Shown: positions 1-10,017, counted from the first letter of the stretch. The stretch is DNA of 38,841 nucleotides from Acinetobacter rongchengensis (GCF_003611475.1 NZ_RAXT01000030.1:1-38841), one strand, 5' to 3'. Made by a program: numbers and translations. Notes: generated by a model from the letters alone, not told the origin.

Positions 1-205
1 AAAAAATGCATAAACTAAGTCAGTTCAATACGACTACTCACCTTAAGATAATTATATAATTTTAAATAAAAAATCTAAAAGAATTGTAGAAATTAAATTT
101 AATGTGAGACTTTCTGAAAATATCCAATCAACAGCTCAAATTTTTTACTATTTAATTTGAGGCTTTGGAAGTTAAGCATATCAAAAAGTATAGTAACTTC
201 CCTTT
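1..205. other. AT-rich sequence, no gene seen
   Basis: This stretch lies left of the transposase remnant. It is very AT-rich, and I see no open frame of note, tRNA or convincing hairpin. It could hold the left end of the insertion sequence, but I could not find a terminal inverted repeat that matches one on the right side of the remnant. Confidence 0.4.
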
Positions 206-881
206 ATGAAAGCAAAAATAGGTACTATTCCCGTTCAAGAATTACCGAAGCAAAATTCAGGTAGATCATTCGCTTTTTTGCCATGTATTTTACTGCATCA
301 GATACCGCCAAACTCACCCATATTTCTGTACGTTCTATCAATACAATTTATATTACGCTACGCAGAAAAATTGCCGTCCAATGTGAAGAAATTTCGCCTT
401 TTAACGGCATTGTAGAACTCTATGAATCCTACTTTGGTGCTCGTCGTGTTCGAGGGAAACGAAGACATGGTGCATCAGGAAAAACCATTGTATTTGGGCT
501 ACTCAAACGGGATGGAAATGTGTATACAGAAATTGTGCCTGATTGTTCCAAAGCCACGCTAAAAGTGATTATCAGTGGTCATATAGAGCTTGATTCAGTG
601 ATCAATACTGATGGCTGGAGAGGCTATGATGGCTTGGTTGATATTGGCTTTGACAAGCATTTAAGAGTGAATCATGGTGATAATGAATTTGCCTGTGGAG
701 AACGTCATATTAATGGCATAGAATCATTTTGGGGTTATGCTAAAAAAAGGCTCATCAAGTTTAACGGAATTGACAAAAAGATGTTTTTTTGCATCTTAAA
801 GAAACGGAGTATTGCTTCAATCATCGGCATAGTAATTTATACCTCGATTTGCTTAAATTACTCCGTAATGACTCTCTTTAA
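206..881 (+). pseudogene. Decayed IS1595-family (ISXO2-like) transposase
   Basis: The main open frame starts at 283 and resembles the DDE-type ISXO2-like transposases of IS1595 elements. It keeps INTDGWRGY (second Asp, residue 110 counted from 283) and HINGIESFW (142-150). It is broken in at least two ways. First, the usual VELDESYFG motif reads VELYESYFG, so the first catalytic Asp is Tyr (codon 421-423). Second, the run of seven T at 784-790 lacks one base: restoring it gives a normal family C-terminus (FNHRHSNLYLDLLKLLRNDS) that stops at 879-881, whereas the frame as it stands runs into unrelated residues to 975. The N-terminal part seems to lie in another frame from 206, so a further indel near 273-280 is likely. 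Almost certainly inactive. No terminal repeats were identified. Confidence 0.82.
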
Positions 882-985
882 CTTCCTAAGCCCCAACATT
901 TTTTATACTCATTTCCTATCCTATCCAAAATCATCTTGTTTTTACTTTTTAGATCCAGCATTTGATGAGGGGTAAACATCTAGAT

Positions 986-1020
986 AAAAAATAAGCCCTT
1001 GCAAATACAAGGGCTTATTT
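986..1020 (-). terminator. Rho-independent terminator of tRNA-Ser
   Basis: A perfect 13-bp stem (989-1001 with 1008-1020) closes a 6-nt loop. Read on the minus strand it is followed by a run of T (complement of the A-run at 986-990). It lies just after the 3' end of the tRNA. The stem would also work in the opposite direction. Confidence 0.8.
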
Positions 1021-1027
1021 AAGAATT

Positions 1028-1117
1028 TGGCGGAAGCGGTGAGATTCGAACTCACGGAGGACTCACACCCTCGTCGGTTTTCAAGACCGGTGCATTAAAC
1101 CGCTCTGCCACGCTTCC
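1028..1117 (-). tRNA. tRNA-Ser(UGA)
   Basis: The minus strand folds as a 90-nt class II tRNA. The acceptor stem GGAAGCG pairs with CGCTTCC, the discriminator is G, and CCA is encoded (1028-1030). The anticodon loop is CTTGAAA with anticodon TGA, which reads UCA codons. There is a long variable arm, as expected for serine, and a normal GTTCGAATC T-loop. The gene stands alone with its own promoter and terminator. Confidence 0.97.
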
Positions 1118-1126
1118 ATGTGCGCA

Positions 1127-1155
1127 AGAATACTAAGCTTTTTTATTTCTGACAA
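1127..1155 (-). promoter_or_regulatory. Sigma-70 promoter of tRNA-Ser
   Basis: On the minus strand there is a -35 TTGTCA (1150-1155), a 17-bp spacer and a -10 TATTCT (1127-1132). Transcription would begin just upstream of the tRNA 5' end at 1117. This is a match by eye to the consensus with ideal spacing. Confidence 0.6.
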
Positions 1156-1215
1156 GAGAAATATATACTTAAACTATTCAAATGCATATTGTTTCATCAA
1201 TTTTGCATTTTTTGC

Positions 1216-3249
1216 TTAAAGTTTAGCTGCTAATTCAGCCCCTTCACGTATTGCACGTTTTGCATCGAGCTCACCAGCAAGCTTCGCACCACCAATAATA
1301 TGATAATTGGCCAATGTCGACTCACCTTCTCTTGGCATTAAATCCTTCACAGACTCTTGTCCTGCACAGACTACAATCGTATCAACACGTAAAAGTTGAT
1401 CATGACCATTGGTTTCAATCCATAAACCTTCATTCGTCACAGCTTTATACTGCACACCTCGCATCATTCTTACTGCATGCTTTTTCAATTGCGCACGGTG
1501 TACCCAACCTGAGGTTTTACCTAAACCGATACCTAAAGGCGTAGTTTTACGCTGCATTAAATAAATCTGACGAATGGGTGGCTCAACTTCTGCTGGAACA
1601 AAACCACCTTCAGTCATATAGTTTGGATTGGGATCAACACCCCATTCACGCATCCAATCTGACAAAGGCTGAGGTTGTGGCTGATGCTCTGGTTTTAATA
1701 AAAACTCAGAGACATCAAAACCAATTCCCCCTGCGCCGATTACAGCGACACTGTGTCCTACTTTTGCACCACGTAAAACTTCTGCATAGGATAAAACTTG
1801 GGGTGCATCACTTCCTTCAATTTTTAGATCTCTCGGAATAACCCCGGTTGCTACCACGACATCATCAAAACCTTCACGTTCAAGTTGTTCACGATTCACT
1901 TTGGTATTTAAACGTAAATCCACACCTGTTTTTTCAATCTGCACTTTAAAATATCGAATGGTTTCATGAAACTCTTCTTTTCCTGGAACAACTTTCGCTA
2001 AATTAAACTGACCACCCACTTCACTTGACGCTTCAAATAATGTCACATGATGGCCTCGTTCAGCGGCAATCGTTGCTGCAGACATTCCTGCAACACCACC
2101 ACCAACGACAGCAATTTTCTTCGGCTTCTTGGTTTTAATATAAACCAGTTCTGTTTCATGAGCGGCGCGCGGGTTAACCAAACAACTCGCACGTTTATTT
2201 TGGAAACTATGATCCAAACAAGCTTGGTTACATGCGATACAGGTATTAATTTCATCAACACGGTTAGTTGCAGTTTTATTCACCCAAAATGCATCTGCCA
2301 ATAATGGACGCGCCATTTGCACCATGTCTGCTTTACCAGAAGCCAAAATTTCTTCAGCGGTATCAGGCATATTGATACGGTTAGATGCAATCACAGGAAC
2401 AGACACATGCTTCTTAACTTCAGCCGTGTAATCTACAAAGGCTGCACGTGGTACGGATGTTACAATAGTAGGAACACGTGCTTCATGCCAACCAATCCCT
2501 GTATTTAACAAGGTCACTCCAGCTTTTTCTAAAGCTTGAGCAACCGTAATAACTTCATGCATGGTATTGCCATCATGCACTAAATCCAACATCGATAAAC
2601 GGAAACAAATAATAAACTTTTCACCGACTTTAGCACGAATCGCTTTTACGATTTCAACGGCAAAACGCATACGGTTTTCAATTGGACCACCCCAACGATC
2701 TTCACGTTGATTAACATGAAGACTTAAAAACTGATTCAAAAGATAGCCTTCCGAACCCATAATTTCTACACCGTCATAGCCTGCTTTTTTTGCTAGACTC
2801 GCCGTTTCAGCATAATCTTGAATCGTTTCAAGAATAAGTTTCTCACTCATTTGGCGTGGCTTAAATACTGAAATAGGCGATTTGATTGGGCTTGCTGACA
2901 CAACAAATGGCTGATACCCATAACGTCCTGCATGTAAAATTTGCATGAGGATTTTTGCGCCATGCTTATGTACAGCATGTGTGACTAAACGATGTGGTGC
3001 AATATCCCCCAAAGTGTTCATTGTGCCGCCCGCAGGAAGTAACCATCCCTGACGATTCGGTGAAATACCGCCTGTAATGATCAGCCCAACACCACCCTTT
3101 GCACGTTCACCAAAATATGCAGCCAGCTTGGGATAATTGTAAAAACGATCTTCTAACCCCGTATGCATCGAACCCATCACGACACGATTTTTAATGGTCG
3201 TAAATCCCAAATGAAGCGGTTTTAAAATATTTGCATAGCGAGTTGTCAT
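1216..3249 (-). CDS. fadH: 2,4-dienoyl-CoA reductase (NADPH), FadH type
   Basis: Predicted to reduce 2,4-dienoyl-CoA with NADPH, an auxiliary step in beta-oxidation of polyunsaturated fatty acids; cytosolic, with FMN, FAD and a 4Fe-4S cluster. The N-terminal half is an Old Yellow Enzyme barrel (about 1-330) with a tyrosine at 169 (SEGYLLN) and histidine at 255 (GWHEAR) at the places of the catalytic pair of E. coli FadH. A cysteine cluster follows at 337, 340, 344 and 356, then a GGGVAGM dinucleotide-binding motif and a second one, GAGGIG. The length of 677 residues is close to E. coli FadH (about 670). I chose the ATG at 3249 because AAAGGA lies just upstream; an in-frame extension to 3288 lacks such a site. 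A related OYE-type oxidoreductase with another substrate cannot be excluded. Confidence 0.88.
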   Translation of the reverse strand: MTTRYANILKPLHLGFTTIKNRVVMGSMHTGLEDRFYNYPKLAAYFGERAKGGVGLIITGGISPNRQGWLLPAGGTMNTLGDIAPHRLVTHAVHKHGAKILMQILHAGRYGYQPFVVSASPIKSPISVFKPRQMSEKLILETIQDYAETASLAKKAGYDGVEIMGSEGYLLNQFLSLHVNQREDRWGGPIENRMRFAVEIVKAIRAKVGEKFIICFRLSMLDLVHDGNTMHEVITVAQALEKAGVTLLNTGIGWHEARVPTIVTSVPRAAFVDYTAEVKKHVSVPVIASNRINMPDTAEEILASGKADMVQMARPLLADAFWVNKTATNRVDEINTCIACNQACLDHSFQNKRASCLVNPRAAHETELVYIKTKKPKKIAVVGGGVAGMSAATIAAERGHHVTLFEASSEVGGQFNLAKVVPGKEEFHETIRYFKVQIEKTGVDLRLNTKVNREQLEREGFDDVVVATGVIPRDLKIEGSDAPQVLSYAEVLRGAKVGHSVAVIGAGGIGFDVSEFLLKPEHQPQPQPLSDWMREWGVDPNPNYMTEGGFVPAEVEPPIRQIYLMQRKTTPLGIGLGKTSGWVHRAQLKKHAVRMMRGVQYKAVTNEGLWIETNGHDQLLRVDTIVVCAGQESVKDLMPREGESTLANYHIIGGAKLAGELDAKRAIREGAELAAKL

Positions 3250-3493
3250 GATGAATCCTTTAATATTTGGCTTTGCAACTTGTTGCATACTACTTTATCT
3301 ATTTTTAACATTTTTGGGATGACTTTTATTGTTATTTTCAGCGTAGATAGAGTCAATCATGCCTATAGATATGGCATTTAACGATTACAGCAATCATTCT
3401 CTATATACAGCTTTACAACAATTTCTAGAATTCAACCAAGCAATTTTGAAATATGCTTATTAAAAACTTTTAGAAATTGAGCATATTAACGAT

Positions 3494-4300
3494 ATGAACC
3501 ATCCTATATTTTTAACAAGTTCACATTTGAACCATATGCCTGTAGGCAGTCAAAATCAATGGGCTAATTTTTTCAAAACTGCATCTTTTGAACTTGAAGC
3601 AAATGCTTTTATTCCTATTCTATGGCTCATGCTATTTAAACAAGATAATATTTTATGGGCAAAATACACAGATGATTTAGATATAAATGATGAACGGTCA
3701 CTTGATGATTTAAAAGACTATCAAAATACCTTTGGTGATCATTATTATGCTTATTTGGTGATAGATCAAAAACAAGCTTTAATTAACTTAGAAAACCATC
3801 AACCCATTTTTACCGCGATTTTTGGAACTGAGAATAACATTCACTTTGAACAGTTTAAGTCACTGATTGAACAACACTATCCGCAATATATTTTATTAAG
3901 AACCAGTGGATTACCTATCCATTCAAATGATGCAAATTTTTTAATTCAACCATTACAACATATTGAAAATTTTCAATATGATCATAGCAATCACGATGAG
4001 TTTTTCGCACTTCAAAGAGCAGATTTAGCGGGTTTTGATGATCATCCTTATTTCTTTTATGGAGTAAACAATAACGTCATCTATGAACCCATAAATAAAG
4101 TAAACCCATTACAAGAAAACCAATCTTTAAATCTAGCCAAATCTACAGGATTGATCCTCATTATTTGTACCAGCATTGTGGTGATCATTACTCTTGTTGT
4201 TTGGTTTACGACCTATTCCATACGTTATGCTGTTTTGGTTTTTTTAATCAGCGCAATGGTGTTTGGTTTTATTTCTTCAAAATTAGGACAACAAAAGTAA
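3494..4300 (+). CDS. Unrecognised protein with two C-terminal membrane helices
   Basis: A 268-residue protein that I do not recognise. Residues 1 to about 213 are soluble-looking, rich in Asn, Asp, His and aromatic residues. The C-terminus has two hydrophobic stretches at about 219-239 and 244-262, ending in a short polar tail. There is no N-terminal signal peptide, so the large domain is probably cytoplasmic and tethered by a hairpin of two helices. The ribosome-binding site is weak, but codon use looks like that of the neighbours and the long uninterrupted frame supports it as a real gene. It stands alone, diverging from fadH and converging on the lactate operon. No function is proposed. 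Confidence 0.7.
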   Translation: MNHPIFLTSSHLNHMPVGSQNQWANFFKTASFELEANAFIPILWLMLFKQDNILWAKYTDDLDINDERSLDDLKDYQNTFGDHYYAYLVIDQKQALINLENHQPIFTAIFGTENNIHFEQFKSLIEQHYPQYILLRTSGLPIHSNDANFLIQPLQHIENFQYDHSNHDEFFALQRADLAGFDDHPYFFYGVNNNVIYEPINKVNPLQENQSLNLAKSTGLILIICTSIVVIITLVVWFTTYSIRYAVLVFLISAMVFGFISSKLGQQK

Positions 4301-4302
4301 AA

Positions 4303-4327
4303 ATCAGCCATACTCAATATGGCTGAT
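4303..4327. terminator. Hairpin between convergent genes
   Basis: A perfect 10-bp stem (4303-4312 with 4318-4327) with a 5-nt loop lies directly after the stop codon of the gene ending at 4300 and before the convergent dld stop at 4377. The U-tract is poor on both strands, so termination efficiency is uncertain. Confidence 0.5.
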
Positions 4328-4376
4328 CAATCTACTCATTCATAAGCACTCACTTATCGCGAGGCAATACATAAAA

Positions 4377-6074
4377 CTACTTCCAGTATTTTAATTTACT
4401 GGTTTGGCCAATTCCGACATTAAAGCTATTGGTTGGATCTAAGTTTTGATAATGATTTTTTAAAGCAGGCTTGGCAATATATAAATGTCCAACATTATGT
4501 TCAGCTGGATATTCTGCACCTCGACGATCTAACAAATGCCACATTTGATGTTCCATTGCTAAAGGATCAACCCCTTTTTTGACAATATAATCCTGATGGA
4601 ATACGTGACATAGAAAATGACCATAATACAATTTGTGCAGAATTAACTCATCCATTTCCTGAGGTAAAGTTTCTACCCATTCACGGTCATTACGGCGTAA
4701 GGCAATATCTAATGCCACAATATCTTCAACCTCTGAACGATGGGTATCTCGATAACGTATTGCAGCACCAGCAACTGCAAAACGATGTAAAAATGCTTTA
4801 CGCCCTTCCTCGTCAGTGCAGTGGAAATAATCACCCGATGTTTTACTTTGGAAATAATCTTTTAAAAATGCTTGGACCTGTTCAACATCCTGATTTTCAA
4901 TACGAATCACCAAATGATGCTCATACAAATCCCGAAACTCATTCATACGTTTCGGTAAATGGCTTGGCATAAATTTGGTGATCAGTTGTAAGACCTTATC
5001 CGACAAACCACGTAAACCTACTTTTTCCAAATATCCATCAACTTTATCTTTCATCGCAAATGCAGCAGGTACTTTGGCTGTACCAAATTTCTCGATAAAC
5101 ATAAAGGTATCTTTACCGTATTCCGCACCAATATCATAAGCAACGCGGTGAATATATTCCCCCGCGATCGGTAAGCGTGGTAAATCTTTGAGTAGAAAAC
5201 GGCGAATTTCAGTCAAATCATCATGTGAATTTGTACCGACATAGAACACTTGACTGGGTATTTTCTCAAAAGTATCTAAACGAACAGCAAAGACACACAC
5301 TTTCCCTGCTGAGCCTGATGCTTCAAATAATCGTGATGGATCAGCATTAAACCGTGCAGGAGTATTTTCATCGACCTGTTTAACATCGTGCGCATAACGA
5401 TGATCCGATGCACAACACTCTGAATTGTTAATCACATCATTGGCTTGGTAATTTTTATTCTCAAGCTTGGTTAGGATTTCTTCTGGAGTCACACCTAGAT
5501 TTACACCTAAATGATTCACCAATTCTAATTCACCAGACACATTTATACGTGCATAAAGCGCCAATTCAGTATATGCAGGACCACGACGAACCAATGCACC
5601 ACCAGAGTTATTACACACACCACCTAAAACTGATGCACCAATACATGAAGATCCAATCACAGAATGAGGCTCACGGTTAAATTGTGCTAATTCTTTTTCA
5701 AGTCGATCCAGTGTCGCTCCCGGTAAGCAAATCACTTGCTGACCTTGATTAATCACTTGAATACCCACCAAGCGTCGTGTACTCATTAAAATCACAGGGC
5801 GATCATAATCATCACCAAATGGCGTAGACCCCCCTGTCAAACCTGTATTTGCTGCTTGCATAATCACGACACAATCTGCATTTACCGCAGTTTGTAAAAC
5901 TTGCCATTGCTCAAGCAAAGTTCCTGGAACAACAACAGCAAGCACTTGACCTGATCCATAACGGCGTCCCTGACGATAAAGCCGAGTATCATTGTCATCA
6001 ATTAAAACGTGTTGTTTACCAACAATATTAATGAGTTTTTGAATGATGTGTTTAGTAGAGGATTGGGTGTTCAT
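4377..6074 (-). CDS. dld: FAD-linked D-lactate dehydrogenase (quinone)
   Basis: Oxidises D-lactate to pyruvate and passes electrons to the quinone pool as a peripheral inner-membrane enzyme. The N-terminal half is a PCMH-type FAD-binding domain, with the AANTGLTGG segment and CNNSGGALVRRGPAYTE. The C-terminal half is the Dld-specific membrane and capping part, ending with EHNVGHLY and NSFNVGIGQT. Starting at the ATG at 6074 gives 565 residues, close to E. coli Dld (571). An upstream in-frame TTG at 6089 is possible but less likely, since GGAA sits suitably before 6074. It is the last gene of the lldP-lldR-lldD-dld unit, separated from lldD by 176 bp that hold a palindromic element. Confidence 0.95.
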   Translation of the reverse strand: MNTQSSTKHIIQKLINIVGKQHVLIDDNDTRLYRQGRRYGSGQVLAVVVPGTLLEQWQVLQTAVNADCVVIMQAANTGLTGGSTPFGDDYDRPVILMSTRRLVGIQVINQGQQVICLPGATLDRLEKELAQFNREPHSVIGSSCIGASVLGGVCNNSGGALVRRGPAYTELALYARINVSGELELVNHLGVNLGVTPEEILTKLENKNYQANDVINNSECCASDHRYAHDVKQVDENTPARFNADPSRLFEASGSAGKVCVFAVRLDTFEKIPSQVFYVGTNSHDDLTEIRRFLLKDLPRLPIAGEYIHRVAYDIGAEYGKDTFMFIEKFGTAKVPAAFAMKDKVDGYLEKVGLRGLSDKVLQLITKFMPSHLPKRMNEFRDLYEHHLVIRIENQDVEQVQAFLKDYFQSKTSGDYFHCTDEEGRKAFLHRFAVAGAAIRYRDTHRSEVEDIVALDIALRRNDREWVETLPQEMDELILHKLYYGHFLCHVFHQDYIVKKGVDPLAMEHQMWHLLDRRGAEYPAEHNVGHLYIAKPALKNHYQNLDPTNSFNVGIGQTSKLKYWK

Positions 6075-6096
6075 CGTTGTTATTTCCAATTATTCA

Positions 6097-6197
6097 AATC
6101 CCCCTAAATCTCCCTTTTCCAAAGGGGGACTTTTCACCTAAAACTATTCCTAGTTGGTATAGCTCCTCCCTTTTTTAAAGGGAGGTTAGGAGGGATT
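6097..6197. repeat. 101-bp cloverleaf-like palindromic element
   Basis: Outer arms AATCCCCCTAA (6097-6107) and TTAGGAGGGATT (6186-6197) are complementary with one bulged base. Between them are two internal hairpins: TCCCTTT/AAAGGGG around 6111-6127 and a perfect 9-bp stem CCTCCCTTT/AAAGGGAGG (6165-6173 with 6177-6185). C-runs and G-runs like these resemble dispersed palindromic repeats seen in Acinetobacter intergenic regions, but that is from memory and needs a genome search. It sits inside the lactate operon, between lldD and dld, so as RNA it could stabilise or attenuate the transcript. Confidence 0.65.
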
Positions 6198-6250
6198 ATC
6201 TATGAATAGCGATACTTTTATATGAGAAACATTTATTTATAAAGTAGGAA

Positions 6251-7405
6251 TCACCCCACCAACCCTTTCTCTAACTTCACTAAACAATCCGAAGTAATAT
6301 CGGCAATTGTTTTCGCACCAGTTAAAGTCATTGCAACGCGCATTTCTTTATCAATCAACTCCAACAGATTTGAAACACCTTCACCGCCTGCCGCACCCAA
6401 GGCATATACAAATGCACGACCCAACATACATGTGTCTGCACCCAATGCCAGCATACGTACAACGTCCAAGCCATTACGAATACCAGAATCCGCTAGAATT
6501 TTAATATCGCCTTTCACCGCATCTGCAATTGGCGGAAGTGCACGTGCAGAAGATAAAACGCCATCGAGCTGACGACCACCATGGTTCGAAACCACAATAC
6601 CGTCTGCGCCAAAACGTACAGCATCTTTTGCATCTTCAGGATCAAGAATTCCTTTGATCACCATTGGGCCATCCCAAAACTCACGGATCCACTCAAGGTC
6701 TTTCCATGAAATAGAAGGGTCAAAGTTATTTCCAAGCCAGCCGATATAATCTTCAAGACCAGTCGGTTTACCTAAATATTTAGAAATATTGCCTAAATCA
6801 TGTGGACGTCCTAACAGACCAACATTCCACGCCCAATGTGGGTGGAAACATGACTGCATATAGCGACGCATCGCTGCATTTGGCCCACTCATCCCTGAGT
6901 GTGCATCACGATAACGTGCACCAGGAACAGGCATATCCACAGTGAATACCAATGTTGAACAACCAGCTGCCTTCGCACGTTCCAAGGCATTTCGCATGAA
7001 ACCACGGTCACGTAATACATATAACTGAAACCACATTGGACGATTAATCGCAGGTGCAACTTCTTCAATTGGACATACTGAAACTGTTGATAATGTAAAA
7101 GGAATCCCTTTTTTATCAGCAGCTACAGCAGCTTGTACTTCACCACGACGTGCATACATTCCTGTAAGCCCTACAGGTGATAAAGCAACTGGCATAGACA
7201 AAGTTTCATCAAACAGCTTGGTCTCTAAACTCAACTGTGACATATCATTTAAAACACGTTGTCTTAACGCAATTTTTGATAAATCTTCCACATTGCGTTT
7301 TAGTGTATATTCCGCATATGCACCACCATCGATGTAATGAAAAAGAAATGGCGGTAAACGACGTCGTGCGGCTTCACGATAGTCATTTGCAGAAGAAATA
7401 ATCAT
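6251..7405 (-). CDS. lldD: L-lactate dehydrogenase (FMN, quinone-linked)
   Basis: Oxidises L-lactate to pyruvate with transfer of electrons to the respiratory chain. It is a member of the FMN-dependent alpha-hydroxy acid dehydrogenases. The 384 residues form one TIM-barrel domain with the family signature [10 protein letters not shown]; its His275 is the active-site base, at the same number as in E. coli LldD. The N-terminal FHYIDGGAY and the FMN-binding [13 protein letters not shown] stretch (264-270) are also present. The start ATG lies only 2 bp after the lldR stop codon, and its AGGA ribosome site is inside the lldR 3' end, pointing to translational coupling. It is co-transcribed with lldP and lldR. 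Confidence 0.97.
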   Translation of the reverse strand: MIISSANDYREAARRRLPPFLFHYIDGGAYAEYTLKRNVEDLSKIALRQRVLNDMSQLSLETKLFDETLSMPVALSPVGLTGMYARRGEVQAAVAADKKGIPFTLSTVSVCPIEEVAPAINRPMWFQLYVLRDRGFMRNALERAKAAGCSTLVFTVDMPVPGARYRDAHSGMSGPNAAMRRYMQSCFHPHWAWNVGLLGRPHDLGNISKYLGKPTGLEDYIGWLGNNFDPSISWKDLEWIREFWDGPMVIKGILDPEDAKDAVRFGADGIVVSNHGGRQLDGVLSSARALPPIADAVKGDIKILADSGIRNGLDVVRMLALGADTCMLGRAFVYALGAAGGEGVSNLLELIDKEMRVAMTLTGAKTIADITSDCLVKLEKGLVG

Positions 7406-7407
7406 GT

Positions 7408-8151
7408 TTATATCCTGTTCAATCGACTTGCACGTTGACGACGAGCCTCTTCCTCATCAATCATACGTACTTGCTGTACTACAAATTCTATATGTCCACA
7501 CACTGCATCACGTGCAGCATCTGGATCATGACGTTCAATTGCATCCATCACTTGAAAATGTTGATCATGCAATTGATCAAAACGGCGAGCTTCGGAGTAG
7601 ACTTTGCGACGTCCCAAAACCACATTAAATTGCAACAAATCAAACAGCCCACGCATCATCTGAATCAACACTAAATTGTGTGATGCTTCCGCGATAGCTA
7701 AATGAAATTTTGCATCTGCATTCGATGCCTGATCATCATCACCTAAAGACTGAAAATAAGTAATCTGGTCATAGTAATAACGAATCTTTTCAATATCTTC
7801 TTTGGTTGCACGCTGTGCTGCATACCATGCTGAGCCACCTTCTAAAATTGTACGTGCTTCCTGTACATCGAAACGATATGCAGGATCTTCATCAATCAGA
7901 TTACTCAACGGCTCAACAATTTGATACTGAGACCAATTTACTGGCAATTGTTGCAAATAGGTTCCCGCTCCAACTTTACTGACCAGCATACCCAAGCTGG
8001 TCAGTTGTGAAAGTGCTTCTCTCAAAGAAGAACGAGAAACACCAAGTTGCTCACACAGTTTACGTTCAGCAGGTAATCGCTCTCCAACTTGCATATTTTT
8101 TTCTTCAATTAACATGCGAAGACTTTGTACGACTTTATCGGAGACTTTCAT
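7408..8151 (-). CDS. lldR: GntR/FadR-family lactate regulator
   Basis: A 247-residue transcription factor of the FadR subgroup of GntR regulators. The N-terminus is a winged helix with [25 protein letters not shown] (split here as residues about 24-48), and the C-terminal part is an all-helical FCD ligand domain. In E. coli the homologous LldR controls lldPRD in response to L-lactate, acting as repressor and activator through two operators. The same arrangement is visible upstream of lldP here. The gene follows lldP by 29 bp with a GAGGAA ribosome site, and is tightly followed by lldD. Confidence 0.93.
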   Translation of the reverse strand: MKVSDKVVQSLRMLIEEKNMQVGERLPAERKLCEQLGVSRSSLREALSQLTSLGMLVSKVGAGTYLQQLPVNWSQYQIVEPLSNLIDEDPAYRFDVQEARTILEGGSAWYAAQRATKEDIEKIRYYYDQITYFQSLGDDDQASNADAKFHLAIAEASHNLVLIQMMRGLFDLLQFNVVLGRRKVYSEARRFDQLHDQHFQVMDAIERHDPDAARDAVCGHIEFVVQQVRMIDEEEARRQRASRLNRI

Positions 8152-8180
8152 CTGCTTTCCTCAGTTACATCAATCGAGTG

Positions 8181-9845
8181 TCATGGAATCATCCATGGGA
8201 ACACATAGGCTTGTAGGGTAATAATAATACCGATCATTACTGTAAACGTTATACTGTGTTTAACTGTAAAACGGAACAGATCAGACTCTTTACCCACTAA
8301 GCCAACTGCGGCACAAGCGATTGCAATAGACTGTGGAGAAATCATTTTACCTGTCACACCACCACTGGTATTTGCTGCAACGAGTAGAACTTCTGGTACA
8401 CCAATTTGCTGTGCAGTTGTAGCCTGTAAAGCCGCAAATAGAGCATTTGCAGAAGTATCTGAACCTGTAAGGAATACACCTAACCATCCTAAGAATGGCG
8501 AGAAGAAAGTAAATGCATGACCTGTATGTGCAAGCGCTAAGGCCAATGTTGCAGACATTCCTGAATAATTCGCGATAAAAGCGAAAGCTAACACCATACC
8601 AATTGAATAAATTGGAATTTTTAATTCATTAATAGTTTCACCAAAAGTAACTACAGCTTCCTTTGGCTTCATTTTTAAGAAAATAATGGTGATGATCGCT
8701 GCAATCAGAATCGCTGTACCCGTTGCTGAGAACCAGTCAAACTTATAAATCGCATCATAATCTTTGACTTCAGGAACAACGGGTGGCATTTTTTGCACAA
8801 GTTGATGCAAATAAGGCACTTTGATTGAAATCACCATATCGTGCAATGCACCATCTTTGGCAAATAAATCCTTGAATGGTTTTACACTCCAAATGGTGAC
8901 CATCACCGTTAAAATTGCAAATGGTGACCATGCTTTAGCAATCTGAGCAATTGAATATTTCTTTTGCTTTTGTTCTGCTAAATTTTCATCGATATTACTA
9001 TCTTCATTGGCAAAACGGAAAATGTGTTTTGGCTGCCAATATTTCAATAAAATCGTTAATGAAACCAATGAAGCAATAGCAGCTGTAATATCAGGAAGTT
9101 CAGGACCAACGAAGTTTGATGTTAAATACTGCGCCAATGCAAATGAACCACCGCCAACAATAACTGCAGGCCAAGTTTCTTTTACACCACGCCAACCATC
9201 CATGATCGCCATAATCCAGAACAACACAATAATCACCATAAATGGTAACTGACGTCCCACCATTTGGCTGATTTCCATGGTTTCAACACCTGAAACCTGC
9301 CCTGCAACAATGATCGGGATCCCCATTGCACCAAATGCAACAGGTGCAGTATTCACAATCAAACACAATCCAGCTGCGTAGAGAGGTTTAAAGCCAAGAC
9401 CCACCAGCAGTGCTGCTGTAATTGCAACTGGCGCACCAAAACCTGCCGCACCTTCAAGGAAAGTACCAAATGCAAAACCAACAAAAAGCATTTGTAAGCG
9501 CTGATCTTCAGTAATCGACAGAATCGAAGAACGAATAACATCGAACTGCCCTGTTTTTACTGAAATTTTATAAAGGAATACTGCGCCAATAATGATCCAT
9601 GCAATGGGCCATAAACCATAGAAAAAGCCATAAACCATTGAAGCAAATGCCATCATCATCGGCATTTTATAAGCAAATAATGAAACAAGAAGTGCCAATA
9701 CAACCGTAATTGTACCCGCAACACTACCTTTCATACGAAAAACAGCGAGGGCTAAAAAGAAGAAAATAATCGGAATCAGAGCAATCAAACTGGAAATCCA
9801 GATATTGCCCATAGGATCATAAATTTGTTGCCATTGTTGAAGCAT
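8181..9845 (-). CDS. lldP: L-lactate permease
   Basis: Proton-coupled uptake of lactate (and probably glycolate) across the inner membrane, LctP family. The protein is almost wholly hydrophobic with about a dozen or more membrane helices. It has the family-typical [12 protein letters not shown] and the C-terminal [15 protein letters not shown] and [11 protein letters not shown] segments. I prefer the ATG at 9845 (554 residues) to the one at 9851, because the AAGGAG site lies directly against the first ATG but is 6 nt from the second. It is the first gene of the lactate operon, and the regulatory region with two operators lies directly upstream. Confidence 0.95.
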   Translation of the reverse strand: MLQQWQQIYDPMGNIWISSLIALIPIIFFFLALAVFRMKGSVAGTITVVLALLVSLFAYKMPMMMAFASMVYGFFYGLWPIAWIIIGAVFLYKISVKTGQFDVIRSSILSITEDQRLQMLFVGFAFGTFLEGAAGFGAPVAITAALLVGLGFKPLYAAGLCLIVNTAPVAFGAMGIPIIVAGQVSGVETMEISQMVGRQLPFMVIIVLFWIMAIMDGWRGVKETWPAVIVGGGSFALAQYLTSNFVGPELPDITAAIASLVSLTILLKYWQPKHIFRFANEDSNIDENLAEQKQKKYSIAQIAKAWSPFAILTVMVTIWSVKPFKDLFAKDGALHDMVISIKVPYLHQLVQKMPPVVPEVKDYDAIYKFDWFSATGTAILIAAIITIIFLKMKPKEAVVTFGETINELKIPIYSIGMVLAFAFIANYSGMSATLALALAHTGHAFTFFSPFLGWLGVFLTGSDTSANALFAALQATTAQQIGVPEVLLVAANTSGGVTGKMISPQSIAIACAAVGLVGKESDLFRFTVKHSITFTVMIGIIITLQAYVFPWMIP

Positions 9846-9913
9846 TGTCATCTCCTTGAAATGCTTTCAGGAAAGTATCATATGGTCAGATCAGTTATTC
9901 ATCTTTTAGTTAA

Positions 9914-9928
9914 ATTGGTATGACCAAT
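9914..9928. promoter_or_regulatory. LldR operator, downstream copy
   Basis: The 15-bp palindrome ATTGGTATGACCAAT matches the TTGGT-N3-ACCAA layout expected for LldR. It lies downstream of the predicted lldP start site, in the transcribed leader. The flanks (AAA on one side and AAAA on the other) are also shared with the second copy. Assignment to LldR is by position and by the E. coli system. Confidence 0.8.
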
Positions 9929-9967
9929 AAAACAATAAAGTAAAAAAAATCTGTTAATTTCGCCTTA

Positions 9968-9996
9968 ATAGTAATTTCTGATGATTTAAAGATCAA
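9968..9996 (-). promoter_or_regulatory. Sigma-70 promoter of the lactate operon
   Basis: On the minus strand: -35 TTGATC (9991-9996), a 17-bp spacer, and -10 TACTAT (9968-9973). It sits between the two operators, so that transcription would start near 9961. This is a consensus match by eye. Confidence 0.6.
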
Positions 9997-10017
9997 TACA
10001 AGAATGAAAATAATTTT

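Noticed and set aside
784..790. Programmed frameshifting at the T-run of the transposase
   Set aside because: Some insertion sequences use slippery runs, but here the catalytic Asp is also lost and the N-terminus is displaced, so decay is the simpler explanation.
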